Source: Streptomyces asoensis (GTDB lineage Bacteria; Actinomycetota; Actinomycetes; Streptomycetales; Streptomycetaceae). Taken from it: a stretch of 64,000 nt of DNA. The notes beneath the pieces were generated by a model that was given only the letters and a program-made list of their open reading frames with translations, made no database searches and was not told the DNA's origin. Shown one piece after another: positions 42,621-51,695 of this stretch. The first letter of the stretch is position 1; each line of letters opens with the position of its first letter. The position numbers were made by a program, and so were the translations under genes. Location of the stretch: contig NZ_BNEB01000005.1 in the NCBI RefSeq assembly GCF_016860545.1, forward strand, positions 806,001-870,000. Reading direction: 5' to 3'.

Positions 42621-42986
42621 ATGAGCACCGCGGCAGGCTCCGCCTTCGACACCGAGACCCTGCGCAGAGGCATAGAAGGACAGACCGCGTCGACCTTGCT
42701 TTCGCTCTATGCCGACGACGCGGAGATCCACGTCGTCGACCACAACTCCCAGCCCAGCAGGCCCACGGTGCTGCACGGCCGGGACGAGATCGGCAGGATG
42801 CTCGACGACGTCTACAGCCGGGACATGACCCACAAGCTGGAGGAGTGCATCGTCCAGGGCGACCGCGCCGCCTTCAGCGAGTCCTGCCGGTACACGGACG
42901 GCATGCGCGTCCTCTCGGAGTCGATGCTCACGCTCCGGGACGGCAAGATCGTCGAGCAGACCATGATCCAGGCATGGGACGAATAG
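42621..42986 (+). CDS. SnoaL/NTF2-like protein
   Basis: 121 residues with a very strong ribosome site (GGAGGAGGTCACC) before the ATG. The fold is read from SLYADDAEIHVVDHNSQPS, LHGRDEIGRMLDDVYS, RDMTHKLEECIVQGDRAAFS and LTLRDGKIVEQTMIQAWDE, the standard SnoaL-like layout. The family includes small isomerases, cyclases and proteins of unknown use; the substrate cannot be inferred. Single gene followed by a hairpin at 43003. Confidence 0.85.
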   Translation: MSTAAGSAFDTETLRRGIEGQTASTLLSLYADDAEIHVVDHNSQPSRPTVLHGRDEIGRMLDDVYSRDMTHKLEECIVQGDRAAFSESCRYTDGMRVLSESMLTLRDGKIVEQTMIQAWDE

Positions 42987-43002
42987 GAAGGAAGACCGCA
43001 GG

Positions 43003-43033
43003 GGTCCAGGTCACCTCCCGGCTGACCTGGACC
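43003..43033 (+). terminator. 11-bp hairpin after the SnoaL-like gene
   Basis: GGTCCAGGTCA (43003-43013) pairs perfectly with 43023-43033 around CCTCCCGGC, 16 bp past the stop. The remainder of 42987-43244 reads as low-complexity Arg/Pro/Ala in every frame; I see no convincing gene. Confidence 0.75.
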
Positions 43034-43244
43034 TTCTCGGTGCACGCCGTCCGGGGCCGGTCCCGTCCGGCCCGCACCCCGCTGCCGGTGCCGGTCACCG
43101 CGGCGGGCCGGCGGGTCTCCTTCGCCCTGCTGCGGACGGCACTGCGGGCGGTACGGTCCCGCCCGCTCCTCCCGGCGCCGTCCGCCGCACCGGCACGCAG
43201 CGTCCGAGGACACCGCCGCCGGCGGCGGTGAGCCCCGCCGGGGA

Positions 43245-43276
43245 GGCCGGAACCCGACCAGGGTCGGGCTCCGGCC
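43245..43276 (-). terminator. Hairpin terminator of the alpha-galactosidase gene
   Basis: GGCCGGA (43245-43251) with 43270-43276 and CCCGAC (43253-43258) with 43263-43268, one mismatch between them and loop CAGG. It lies 8 bp beyond the minus-strand stop at 43285. Confidence 0.75.
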
Positions 43277-43284
43277 CGGGGGGG

Positions 43285-45243
43285 TCAGGTCAGGGTCCAC
43301 CTCTGGTTGTCGGCGGTGCCGCAGGTCCACAGCACGATCGGGGTGCGGTTGGCCGTGCCCGCGCCGTTCGCGTCGAGGCAGAGGCCCGCGTTGACGTTGG
43401 TGACCGTGCCGTCGGCGTTGACGTTCCATTTCTGGTTGTTCTGGCCGTTGCAGTCCCAGATCACGACCTTGGTGCCGTTGGTGGTGCCGAGGTTGTAGGC
43501 GTCCAGGCACTTGTTCCCGTAGACCACGAGTTCCTTGCGGGAGGTGTACGTCCAGGCCTGGTTGGAGCCGCCGTTGCAGTCCCACAGCTCGGCCTGGGTG
43601 CCGTTGGTGAGGGTGCTGTCGAACATGTCGAGGCAGCGGCCGGACTGCTTGCCGACGACGAGGGCGCCGTCGGTGCCGGCCAGCGGTCTCACCGTGATGT
43701 CGGCGAGGGCCGGGGCTCCCGTGAAGGTGAGGGTGTTGGCCGAGCCCTTCGACAGGGCCACCTGGAGGGTGACCGTGCCCTGCGCGGAGCCCGTCGGCGG
43801 GAACGAGACCGTCGTGGCCGTCTGTCCGTTGACCTTGAGGGTCGCGGTACGGGCGGTGGCGGCGGTGTTGGTGTAGGCGACGTCGACGACCTTCAGGCCG
43901 GTGCTGCCCGCGACCACGCCGGAGAAGGCCGACGTGCCGGTGTAGGTGCTGCCCGACGCCTCGGTGCCGCCGGTGACGGTGAGCATGACCGAGCCGCCCG
44001 CGGGGACGCTCGCGGTGTAACCCGTGGCGTACGTCCCGACGTCGGCGCGGGCCCACAGGTCACGGACGGTGGCGGAGGCGCCGGTCAGCCCCAGGTCGGA
44101 CCAGCGGACGGTGATGTTCTGCGCGGCGGAGGTGCGGTTGAGCAGGACGACGGCGCGCTTGCCGCTGCCGGCGAGGACCTTGCCGTAGACCTGCGCCCCG
44201 GCGGTGTCCTCGGCGACCTTGACGCCCTGGAGGCCGCGCGCGTCCTGGTCGACGGCTATGACCTCGGGGTTCTTGAGGATGTTCGCCGTCTCCGCCGTCA
44301 TCGTGGTCAGGTCGTTGCCGGCGAGGAGCGGGGCGCCCGAGACGGCCCAGAGGTTCATGTGCGTGCGGTTCTGCGCGGCGGTGAAGCCGTCCATGCCGAC
44401 CATCAGCATGTCCGGGTCGTTGTAGTACCCGGTGTGCTGGGCGGTGGGGTGCAGGCCCTGGTCGAAGTTGGACAGCAGGTTCGTCATCGACGGCTTGTTG
44501 CCGTAGTAGATGATGTCGGTGCTGGTCCGGAACATGGGGGCGAGCCCGGGGGCCCAGTTCCAGGTGTTCCGGTAGCCCCAGTTGCACAGGGAGAGGGTGA
44601 GCGGGCGGCCGGTGGCGGCCGCGGCCCTGCCGACGGCGGCGCTGATCGCGGTGTACGTCGTCGCCGCGTCGAGGCCCTCCGCGTCGCCGCCGCACCAGTC
44701 GACCTTCACGAAGTCGAAGCCCCACCGGGAGAACTGGAGCATGTCCTGGTCGTAGTGGCCCTCGCTGCCGCTGCCCGGGGCGGCGGGACGGCCGGTCGGG
44801 TAGTAGTAGCCGCAGCCGTCCTTGCCCGCGTCGGTGTAGATCCCGGCCTTGAGGCCCTTGGCGTGGATGTAGTCGGCGATGGCGCTCATGCCGCCCGGCC
44901 ACTCGGACCCGTCGACGGTGATGTTGCCGGCGCTGTCTCGGGTGCCCTGCCACCAGCCTTCGTCGATGTTGACGTACTGGTATCCGGCCGCCGGCAGACC
45001 CGCGGCGACGAACGCGTCGACCTGCTTCTCGATGACGCTGTGGTCGATCTTCGCGGCGAAGCTGTTCCAGGAGGCCCAGCCCATCGGGGCGGTGGGGACG
45101 GCGATCTGCCGCGAGGTCGCGGCCCGGGCGGTTTCGGGCTGGGCGAACAGCAGGGCGGCGGTGACCGTCAGCAGCAGGGCGAGGGCCCGGGCGGCGACGG
45201 ATCCGCGCCGGCGGGCGGCACACGTGGGGGGCGGGGGAAACAT
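43285..45243 (-). CDS. Secreted alpha-galactosidase, GH27 with ricin-type lectin module
   Basis: 652 residues. Signal peptide (ALALLLTVTAALLFAQPETA). GH27 catalytic domain about 45-400: PMGWASWNSFAAKIDHSVI, YVNIDEGWWQGTRDS, nucleophile aspartate in FVKVDWCGGDAE and acid/base aspartate in YYNDPDMLMVGMDGF. A beta-sandwich follows, then a carbohydrate-binding-type beta domain (about 430-530). The last 125 residues are a ricin B/CBM13 trefoil with three repeats (GRCLDMFDSTLTNGTQAELW; NKCLDAYNLGTTNGTKVVIW; GLCLDANGAGTANRTPIVLW). It should release terminal alpha-galactose from plant galactomannan or similar. Own promoter with a dyad near 45279. Confidence 0.95.
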   Translation of the reverse strand: MFPPPPTCAARRRGSVAARALALLLTVTAALLFAQPETARAATSRQIAVPTAPMGWASWNSFAAKIDHSVIEKQVDAFVAAGLPAAGYQYVNIDEGWWQGTRDSAGNITVDGSEWPGGMSAIADYIHAKGLKAGIYTDAGKDGCGYYYPTGRPAAPGSGSEGHYDQDMLQFSRWGFDFVKVDWCGGDAEGLDAATTYTAISAAVGRAAAATGRPLTLSLCNWGYRNTWNWAPGLAPMFRTSTDIIYYGNKPSMTNLLSNFDQGLHPTAQHTGYYNDPDMLMVGMDGFTAAQNRTHMNLWAVSGAPLLAGNDLTTMTAETANILKNPEVIAVDQDARGLQGVKVAEDTAGAQVYGKVLAGSGKRAVVLLNRTSAAQNITVRWSDLGLTGASATVRDLWARADVGTYATGYTASVPAGGSVMLTVTGGTEASGSTYTGTSAFSGVVAGSTGLKVVDVAYTNTAATARTATLKVNGQTATTVSFPPTGSAQGTVTLQVALSKGSANTLTFTGAPALADITVRPLAGTDGALVVGKQSGRCLDMFDSTLTNGTQAELWDCNGGSNQAWTYTSRKELVVYGNKCLDAYNLGTTNGTKVVIWDCNGQNNQKWNVNADGTVTNVNAGLCLDANGAGTANRTPIVLWTCGTADNQRWTLT

Positions 45244-45278
45244 ACGGCGGCTCCAGCTTCGGGGGCACTCGTCTGGGA

Positions 45279-45352
45279 TTCGACATATCGAACGAGGGTC
45301 GGCTAACCGAACGTTGCGCGCCGAAAGTAGAACCGGCGACAGGTGAAGTCAA
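45279..45352 (-). promoter_or_regulatory. Promoter and operator-like dyad of the alpha-galactosidase gene
   Basis: On the minus strand TTGACT (45352-45347) and TACTTT (45329-45324) are 17 bp apart, a near-consensus pair. Downstream of the expected start of transcription is TTCGA-CATA-TCGAA (45279-45292), a 5-bp dyad where a repressor could block elongation. Confidence 0.65.
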
Positions 45353-45453
45353 CGGCTGCGACAGAAGTGATGTGACCGGTCTCAAGAATGAACTGGCGCC
45401 ATTCGAGCGGTCCTTCACCCATGCGCCGCCGCCCCGCGGCCATACTGTCCGTC

Positions 45454-46721
45454 GTGCGAGTGGCGATCATGACGGCGGGATCCCGGGGTGACGTGGCCCC
45501 CTTCACGGGTGTGGGCCACGCGCTCGCGCGTGCGGGACACCAGGTCACCCTGGTCACCCACGCGCGGTTCGCACCGCTGGTGACCGGCTCGGGCGTGGGG
45601 TTCCACGCGCTGCCGGTCGACCCGCGGGCGGAGCTGGAGTCCGAGCGGGGCCGCGGGCTGCACCGCAGCAGCACCGGCCCCGGCAAGCTGCTGCGGGTGG
45701 GCCGGATGGCGCGGGCGCTGGTGGGCCGGATGACCGACGACCTGGTGGCCGCCGCCCGGGAGAGCGACGCCCTGCTGCTGTCCGCCTCCGTGGCCCCGCT
45801 GGGGCACGCCATCGCCGAGGGGCTGTCCCTGCCCAGCCTCGACCTCTATCTGCAACCCGTCGACCCCACAAGGGAGTTCGCTCCACCGCTGCTGGGCGGC
45901 GGCTCCTGGGGAGCGGTGGGCAACCGGCTCGCCGGGCACGGGGTCGCCAGGGGGGTCGAGCGGATCTTCGCGCCCGTCGTGCCCTCCGTACGGGCCCGGC
46001 TCGGGCTGCCCGCCGTCCGCCGGCCCGCCACCGGTCCCCGGGCCCTGCGAGGACGGCAGCGGGTCCTGCACGGCTTCAGCCCGCTGGTGGTTCCCCGGCC
46101 CCGGGACTGGCCGCCCGGGCTGGACGTCACCGGGTACTGGTGGCCGTACGACCGCGCGCCCCGCCTCCCCGCCGCCCTGGACGAGTTCCTCTGCGCGGGG
46201 CCGCCACCGGTCTTCGTCGGCCTGGGCAGCGCGACCGTGCCGGACCCGCGGAGGCTGAGCGCCGACATCGTACGGGCGCTGCGGCGGGCGGGGCTGCGCG
46301 GGGTCGTCCAGCGCGGCTGGGCGGGTCTCACGGCCGACGGCGACGACATGCTGACCGTCGACGACGTCCCGCACTCTCCCTGCTGTTCCCGAGGACCGCG
46401 GCAGTCGTCCATCACTGCGGCGCGGGCACGACGGCGGCGGGCGTACGGGCCGGTGTCCCCGCCGTACCGGTACCGATCCAGTTCGACGAGGGCTTCTGGG
46501 CGGACCGCCTGGTCGGCCTCGGAGTGGCCCCCGCGATGGTCCCCCTGCGCCGTCTGACGGCGGACACCCTCACCGAGGCACTCCTGCGGGCCACCCGCGA
46601 CCCCGGCCACCGTGAACGCGCCCGCGCCCTGGGCGCCCGGATCCGCGAGGAGGACGGGACGGCACGCGTGGTGGACGCCGTGGGGCACCTGGAGCCGGGC
46701 GGTGCGCCTCACTCGGCGTAG
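45454..46721 (+). pseudogene. UGT-like glycosyltransferase interrupted by a 2-nt frameshift
   Basis: The N-terminal part (RVAIMTAGSRGDVAPFTGVG, typical of the GT1 sterol/macrolide glucosyltransferase group) runs in one frame to TVDDVPHS at about 46375. There it loses sense (CCSRGPRQSS...), while the matching C-terminal part (LLFPRTAAVVHHCGAGTTAA and PVPIQFDEGFWADRL) continues in another frame to 46721. Removing one CT from CTCT at 46374-46377 restores PHSLLFPR, which has the length of the family motif PHxxLFPR, and gives a 421-residue enzyme of normal size. Either a recent inactivation by dinucleotide slippage or a sequencing error. CATACT 7 nt before the GTG suggests a leaderless mRNA. The end overlaps the NTPase gene by 13 bp. 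Confidence 0.8.
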
Positions 46722-49465
46722 TGCCGACAGGTCCGTCGCGCCGTCTCGACGATCTCCGGGAGGTCGGGCGGGGACACCGGGGGCAGGCCCCACGCCGTCC
46801 TGGTGTCGTCCAGGAGGCGGCGCGCGCTGTGCGGCGAGAGGGAGAGTTCGCCGCGCACGACGGCCAACCGGTCGAGGCTCCCCTCCGGCCGGTGCACCTG
46901 GGCCTGCGTACGGCGGCGCTCGAACCCCGGCACCGCGAAGACATCGAGCAGGGTGACGCAGAAGTACGCGTAGGCCGCGGCCTCTTCGAGGCGCTCCAGG
47001 ACGTCGGCGGGCAGGTCCGCCCTCAGTCCGGCGGCGCCGGGGCCGTCCGCCCAGCGTGCGAACCGGCCGATGTGCAACCGCATGCGGTCGAGTTCGCACA
47101 GGCAGTCGGCGTGCAGGAACTCCGCCAGCCGCCTCGTCGCCCCGAACACCACGTCCGTGCTGCGGGAGGGCAGGGCGCCCTGCTTGATCCCGTTCCTGAA
47201 GGCGTCGACCGTCTCCCGCATGGCGCGCGTGACGAGCCAGGCCGCGATGTTGCGCAGTTCGACCTCGCCCTTGCTCTCCCGCAGCGACATCATCTCGCGC
47301 GCGTAGCGGATCAGATCGCGTGGCAGGCCGCCCGCCAGGGCGTGGGCGAGCGCCACGAACGGCTCCGGGACGCCCGGGGCACGCCGGCCGAGCACTGCCT
47401 TGGACTCCTCCCACGAGCAGGGCCACACGTGAACGACGTCGTCGAACGTGCTGTCCGCGACGTCCCGTCCGGGCAGTCCGCGCCGGACGAAGGACGCACC
47501 GACGTCCTCCGAGACCGAGATCACGACATGCACGCCGGTGACGCCCAGGACGGCCTTGACCTCGCCGAGGAACTCGAGCGCCTTGGCCGTGGACCCGAGA
47601 CGGTCGACCTCGTCGATCGTGACCACCAGTCGCCGCTGCTGTGAGCGCAGTTCCTCCGCCACCTCGGCCAGGGTGTTCCGGAGCTGCTGGACGAGTTCGG
47701 GCATGGTCAGCGGCGACGCGGTGAACGAGGTGCCGTAGGTGGAACCCAGACCGAACAGCCCTCCTGCCGGGGCGCCGCTCGCGCCGTACGTCACGCTCTG
47801 CACGGTCTGGAGGCGGTACAGGTGGTCGCGGCAGCGGGCGGTCAGGCTCGACTCACGCGGCACGCGCTTCCAGCGGGACGCCTTGACGAGGGCGACCGCC
47901 GCGGCGAGCAGGGCCACGCGCTGCGACAGGTCCCATCCGAACGCCGCGTGCCGCAGACGGTCGTCGGTGAGCGCCCCCGCGACCGTGACGAGGAGGACGG
48001 CGGCCGCGGTGCGCGACCCGGACGCGCGCACGTCCTCCCAGAAGGGCGTCACCGCCTCCCGGACCGCGATGACCAGGAGTACGGTCATGACCGCCGTCGT
48101 CGGATAGAAGACCGAGGGCTCGTCGCGGCGCCAGTCCTCGAACCAGGCGACCACCGGCGCCGGGGACCAGACGGTGACGAGGACCAGCACCGCCAGCGAG
48201 CGGCCGGCCGCCGCCGGCAGCACTACGCGCAGGGCGAGGGCGAGGCCGGTGGACCGCAGCGGCCGGGCGTACTTCCAGACCAGCAGGCCGAGGACGACGG
48301 CCGACAGTGCCAGCAGGGGCCGTCTGCCGTCCAGGACCGCCGACACCACCTCCCTCAGCCGCTCCGCCCCCTCGCCCGCGGTCCCCGTGACCCCGCCGAC
48401 GTGATGTTCGGCGAAGCCGCGCACGGCGGCGAAGAGGCCCACCGCGCACAGCGCGAGCGCCAACAGGCCGAAGAGGAGACGCCGGGCGCGGGCCCGGAAG
48501 GCCGCGCCGAGCCTGCGCAGCCCGGTGCGCAGCGGACTGAGGCGCCGGAACTCCGGGAACGAGTTGCCCCGGTCGACGAGGTGGCGCTGGCACAGCTCGA
48601 CGAAGAGCGCGGTGAGGAACTCCAGCGGGGCGTAGGAAGCGGGCGCCTGGACCGCGACCCTGAGATCGTGCTCGTCGCCGCAGCGGGCGAGCAGCGTCGA
48701 CTTCCCCGAGCCGCGCGGTCCGCACACGGCGATGGTGCCGTCGACCAGGGCGTCCAGCTTCCGGCGGACCTCCGCGGTGGCCTGGATGCCGACGAGATGG
48801 CGCTGGTCGCGGTGGGCCCTGAGCCCCTCGTACTCCGTGGTGACGAGGAGGCAGTCGGGATCCTCACCGAGGAGTTCCGAGACGACGTTGTGCACGACCG
48901 ACGGCATGACGTCCTCCGCCATCACGCGGGTGAGCTCCGCGGCGGTGGACCGGACCGCCCGCAGCCGTGCGGCCCTGGCCGTCAGCGCGACGGCGCAGCC
49001 GAGCAGGGCCCGCACCCGGCCGCGGGACCGCGGCCGCCCGAGGGTCCAGCCCGCGGCGGCCAGCGTGGCGCCGAGCGCGAAGGGCCATCCGCCGTCGACG
49101 GCCGCCCGCAGGAGGACCGTCAACGTGCCGGACAGCACGGTCACGATGAGCGGCGGATCCCAGGCCGACCGGGGCAGCAGGCGCACGACGCGTTCCTCGG
49201 CCTCGTCCCGCCCCTCGCACGCCTTCTCGTACCGCCGCGAAGGCTCCTGGTACAGCGGCGCGCCGCGTACCCGGGCGACGTTCTCCGGCAGGCGCATCGC
49301 CCGGGCAGCGTCGCTCCGGAACGCGCCCGGGCGGCGGTCCAGCCGGCTCGCGACCGGGCCGGAGCTCAGGCACGCGTCGAGAGCGCGCGCGTAGGCCGCC
49401 CGCTCGCCGTCGTCCGCCAGGCCCGCCGCCCGCAGCTCCTCGTCCTCGTCCCCGTCGTGCCGCAC
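46709..49465 (-). CDS. KAP-like P-loop NTPase with membrane helices inserted in the ATPase domain
   Basis: 918 residues. Two or three membrane segments at about 104-165; Walker A CGPRGSGKSTLL at 248-259; then about 280 residues with five to seven further hydrophobic helices (for example LLFGLLALALCAVGLFAAV at 330 and LLALSAVVLGLLVWKYA at 384). The P-loop fold resumes with Walker B LVVTIDEVDRLGS near 613 and a sensor strand VHVVISVSEDVGASF. The C-terminal 250 residues are helical (LPRDLIRYAREMM). Splitting of the P-loop domain by membrane helices is the hallmark of KAP NTPases (Kidins220, PifA). Prokaryotic members have been linked to phage exclusion and plasmid functions; the role here is unknown. 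It appears to stand alone. Confidence 0.8.
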   Translation of the reverse strand: MRHDGDEDEELRAAGLADDGERAAYARALDACLSSGPVASRLDRRPGAFRSDAARAMRLPENVARVRGAPLYQEPSRRYEKACEGRDEAEERVVRLLPRSAWDPPLIVTVLSGTLTVLLRAAVDGGWPFALGATLAAAGWTLGRPRSRGRVRALLGCAVALTARAARLRAVRSTAAELTRVMAEDVMPSVVHNVVSELLGEDPDCLLVTTEYEGLRAHRDQRHLVGIQATAEVRRKLDALVDGTIAVCGPRGSGKSTLLARCGDEHDLRVAVQAPASYAPLEFLTALFVELCQRHLVDRGNSFPEFRRLSPLRTGLRRLGAAFRARARRLLFGLLALALCAVGLFAAVRGFAEHHVGGVTGTAGEGAERLREVVSAVLDGRRPLLALSAVVLGLLVWKYARPLRSTGLALALRVVLPAAAGRSLAVLVLVTVWSPAPVVAWFEDWRRDEPSVFYPTTAVMTVLLVIAVREAVTPFWEDVRASGSRTAAAVLLVTVAGALTDDRLRHAAFGWDLSQRVALLAAAVALVKASRWKRVPRESSLTARCRDHLYRLQTVQSVTYGASGAPAGGLFGLGSTYGTSFTASPLTMPELVQQLRNTLAEVAEELRSQQRRLVVTIDEVDRLGSTAKALEFLGEVKAVLGVTGVHVVISVSEDVGASFVRRGLPGRDVADSTFDDVVHVWPCSWEESKAVLGRRAPGVPEPFVALAHALAGGLPRDLIRYAREMMSLRESKGEVELRNIAAWLVTRAMRETVDAFRNGIKQGALPSRSTDVVFGATRRLAEFLHADCLCELDRMRLHIGRFARWADGPGAAGLRADLPADVLERLEEAAAYAYFCVTLLDVFAVPGFERRRTQAQVHRPEGSLDRLAVVRGELSLSPHSARRLLDDTRTAWGLPPVSPPDLPEIVETARRTCRHYAE

Positions 49466-49501
49466 CGTGCGCGCTCCCCCGTCGTTCTGCCCGGTACCGG
49501 A

Positions 49502-50164
49502 TCAGGAGGGCTGCCATGGCCCTCCCTGCGGCCGCAGGATGCCCAGTAGCTGGCGTACCAGTTCGTCGACCACCTCGTCCAAGGTGGCGTCCACCCAGCC
49601 CGAACTCCAGTCGTGCAGAAGGCCGTTGACGCTGCCGATGAAGGCCGTCGCGGCGAGGCGGTAGTCGCGGGGGGCCGCCTCGCCGCGGGCGGCGGCCGCC
49701 GTGGCCTCGGCGCAGATGAGGTCGACCCAGCGGGCGCGGCGGGCCAGGCGCTGCTCCTCCAGACGGGGGCTCACCCCGACGATCTCCACGAAGGTGATGC
49801 GGATGCGGCGCGGGTCGGAGGTCACGTTGGCCGCGTAGGCGCGGAAGATGGCGGTGACCCGCTCCACGAGCGGTGTGCCGGCCGCGGCCGCGAAGGCCGC
49901 CAGGACCGCCTCCTCGGCCCAGTCGTTCACCTGGAGGTGCAGCGCCGCCAGGACGTCCTCCAGGGTGCGGAACTCCTCGTAGAACTGGCGGGTGGACAGG
50001 CCGGCGGCCTCGCTGAGCGAGGCGACCGTGGTGCCGCGGTAGCCGGGGGCGTCCCCGAACAGCCGCAGCGCCGCCGCCAGGAATCTCCCCCGACGCTCGG
50101 CCTGCCGCTGCTCGGCGGTCTTGCCGCCGTAGCGGCCGGTCGGCGCCCTGAGCCTGCCCGCCAC
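49502..50164 (-). CDS. TetR-family regulator
   Basis: 220 residues from GTG 50164 with GGGAGGG upstream. Helix-turn-helix at about residues 25-72: RFLAAALRLFGDAPGYRGTT and GLSTRQFYEEFRTLEDVLA. The ligand domain (IFRAYAANVTSDPRRIRITF, ATAFIGSVNGLLHDWSSGWV) is typical of TetR proteins with unknown ligand. It is divergent from the secreted beta-propeller gene; a dyad in the short shared region overlaps that gene's -10, so it most likely represses both. It lies 36 bp beyond the NTPase gene start on the same strand. Confidence 0.92.
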   Translation of the reverse strand: MAGRLRAPTGRYGGKTAEQRQAERRGRFLAAALRLFGDAPGYRGTTVASLSEAAGLSTRQFYEEFRTLEDVLAALHLQVNDWAEEAVLAAFAAAAGTPLVERVTAIFRAYAANVTSDPRRIRITFVEIVGVSPRLEEQRLARRARWVDLICAEATAAAARGEAAPRDYRLAATAFIGSVNGLLHDWSSGWVDATLDEVVDELVRQLLGILRPQGGPWQPS

Positions 50165-50221
50165 TGGCCCTCCCTCGTCGCTGCGTGCTCCCCCGCCGCC
50201 AAGTTTGTCGTGCACGAGGTC

Positions 50222-50259
50222 TTGTGGCGAAGGGCACCCCTTCCTTACTTTCCAGTAAG
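50222..50259 (+). promoter_or_regulatory. Beta-propeller gene promoter with TetR-type dyad
   Basis: TTGTGG (50222-50227), 18 bp, TACTTT (50246-50251). CTTACT (50244-50249) and AGTAAG (50254-50259) form a perfect dyad with spacer TTCC over the -10 element. Confidence 0.6.
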
Positions 50260-50343
50260 TCAACTCTGAATGCACCCGTGTTCAGATTCGGGCGGGTCGT
50301 TCCGCCCTGCCCCCACACCTTCCGCCCAGAGGAGAGAGCAGCC

Positions 50344-51609
50344 ATGCCTGCCTTCAGAACCAGGCACCTTTGCTCCGTAGCCGCCGCCCTCGTGCTGACC
50401 GTCACCGCCCCCGCGACCGCCGCCACCGCGGCCGGTGCCGCCACCGACGCCTCCGGTGCCGCGGCACTGCGCGAGGTGCTCTTCGTCGGCAACAACTGGG
50501 AGGGCACCGCGGACGTCATCAAGTCCAGCGGTGACTTCGCCAAGGTGGGCCGGATCAACGTGATCCCCGACAAGGCCGCCCGGATGGCGGAGATCAACGC
50601 CGACCCCATCAAGTGGATCTACTTCATGGCCATCCGCAACGGGGTGGGCGAGGGCCACGACCAGTTCGTCGACGACATGTACACCACGCCGGACGGCGCC
50701 TCGGTGGTCGTCTCCCGGCCGAGCTTCGCCGACGTCGTCTCCATCGACCTGGCCACCGGGAACATCAACTGGCGTTTCCCCGTGTCCGGTTACCGATCCG
50801 ACCACATGGCCGTCTCACCCGACGGCAAGCGGGTCGCGGTCTCCGCCTCGATCTCGAACACCGTGCACGTCCTGGACATCCTCACCGGCAAGCAGCTGGG
50901 CTCGTTCAAGACCGGCGACAAGCCGCACGAGAACATCTTCACCAAGGACGGCAAGTACATCTACAACATGTCGATCGGTGACGTGAACACCTCGCAGGAC
51001 GCCCCCTGGCAGGACTTCACCAAGGGCGACCGGCGCATCACCGTCGTCGACGCGACCACGTACAAGCAGGTCAAGATCATCGACATGCGGCAGCGGCTGG
51101 ACGCGATCGGCCTCACGGACTACTCGGACGCCGTGCGCCCGGCGGTCTTCTCGCCCGACGAGTCCAAGCTGTACTTCCAGGTGTCGTTCTTCAACGGCTT
51201 CTTCGAGTACGACCTCGCCTCGGACCGCATCACGCGGACGAAGACCCTGCCGAAGAACCCGGCGACCAGCGACGACCGGACCACGTTCGTCAACGACTCG
51301 CGCCACCACGGGATCTCGATGGCCCCCGACGGCAGCAAGCTGTGTGTCGCGGGCACGATGGACGACTACGCGACGGTCGTCGACCGCGCCACCCTCCAGG
51401 AGGGTCCGCTGGTCAGCGCCTCCAAGCCCTACTGGGCCACGGTCAGCGGCGACGGCAAGGACTGCGTCATCTCCGAGAGCGGCGCCGACCAGGTCACGGC
51501 GATCGACTTCGCGACGGGGCAGAAGGTGGTGTCGGTTCCCGTGGGCGACCACCCGCAGCGCGTGCGGCTCGGCCATGTGGCGGCGAACTGGACGGGAGCC
51601 GGTAGCTGA
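50344..51609 (+). CDS. Secreted YncE-like beta-propeller protein
   Basis: 421 residues. Sec signal peptide (LCSVAAALVLTVTAPATAA). Repeated blades of about 45 residues follow: GASVVVSRPSFADVVSIDLA, MAVSPDGKRVAVSASISNTV, VHVLDILTGKQLGSFKTGDK, AVFSPDESKLYFQVSFFNGF, SMAPDGSKLCVAGTMDDY and VSGDGKDCVISESGADQV, the SPDG-type blade of YVTN/YncE propellers. It would be an extracellular or wall-associated protein that binds a partner or ligand; no catalytic centre is seen. Divergent from and probably controlled by the TetR gene. ATG preceded by GAGGAGAGAG. Confidence 0.88.
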   Translation: MPAFRTRHLCSVAAALVLTVTAPATAATAAGAATDASGAAALREVLFVGNNWEGTADVIKSSGDFAKVGRINVIPDKAARMAEINADPIKWIYFMAIRNGVGEGHDQFVDDMYTTPDGASVVVSRPSFADVVSIDLATGNINWRFPVSGYRSDHMAVSPDGKRVAVSASISNTVHVLDILTGKQLGSFKTGDKPHENIFTKDGKYIYNMSIGDVNTSQDAPWQDFTKGDRRITVVDATTYKQVKIIDMRQRLDAIGLTDYSDAVRPAVFSPDESKLYFQVSFFNGFFEYDLASDRITRTKTLPKNPATSDDRTTFVNDSRHHGISMAPDGSKLCVAGTMDDYATVVDRATLQEGPLVSASKPYWATVSGDGKDCVISESGADQVTAIDFATGQKVVSVPVGDHPQRVRLGHVAANWTGAGS

Positions 51610-51642
51610 CGGCAGCGCGTCGCGGGTTCGCACCGCGTACGG

Positions 51643-51679
51643 CGAGGGGTGGGTGGCGGTGACCGCCACCCACCCCTCG
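51643..51679. terminator. 17-bp hairpin between convergent genes
   Basis: CGAGGGGTGGGTGGCGG (51643-51659) pairs exactly with 51663-51679 around TGA. Bidirectional terminator for the beta-propeller and GH5 genes. Confidence 0.85.
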
Positions 51680-51695
51680 GCCGTGCCCGGTCCGG

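Noticed and set aside
42974..43231. Open frame of 85 codons after the SnoaL-like gene
   Set aside because: It overlaps the SnoaL-like stop, crosses a clear hairpin terminator and encodes Arg/Pro/Ala-rich sequence without a ribosome site.
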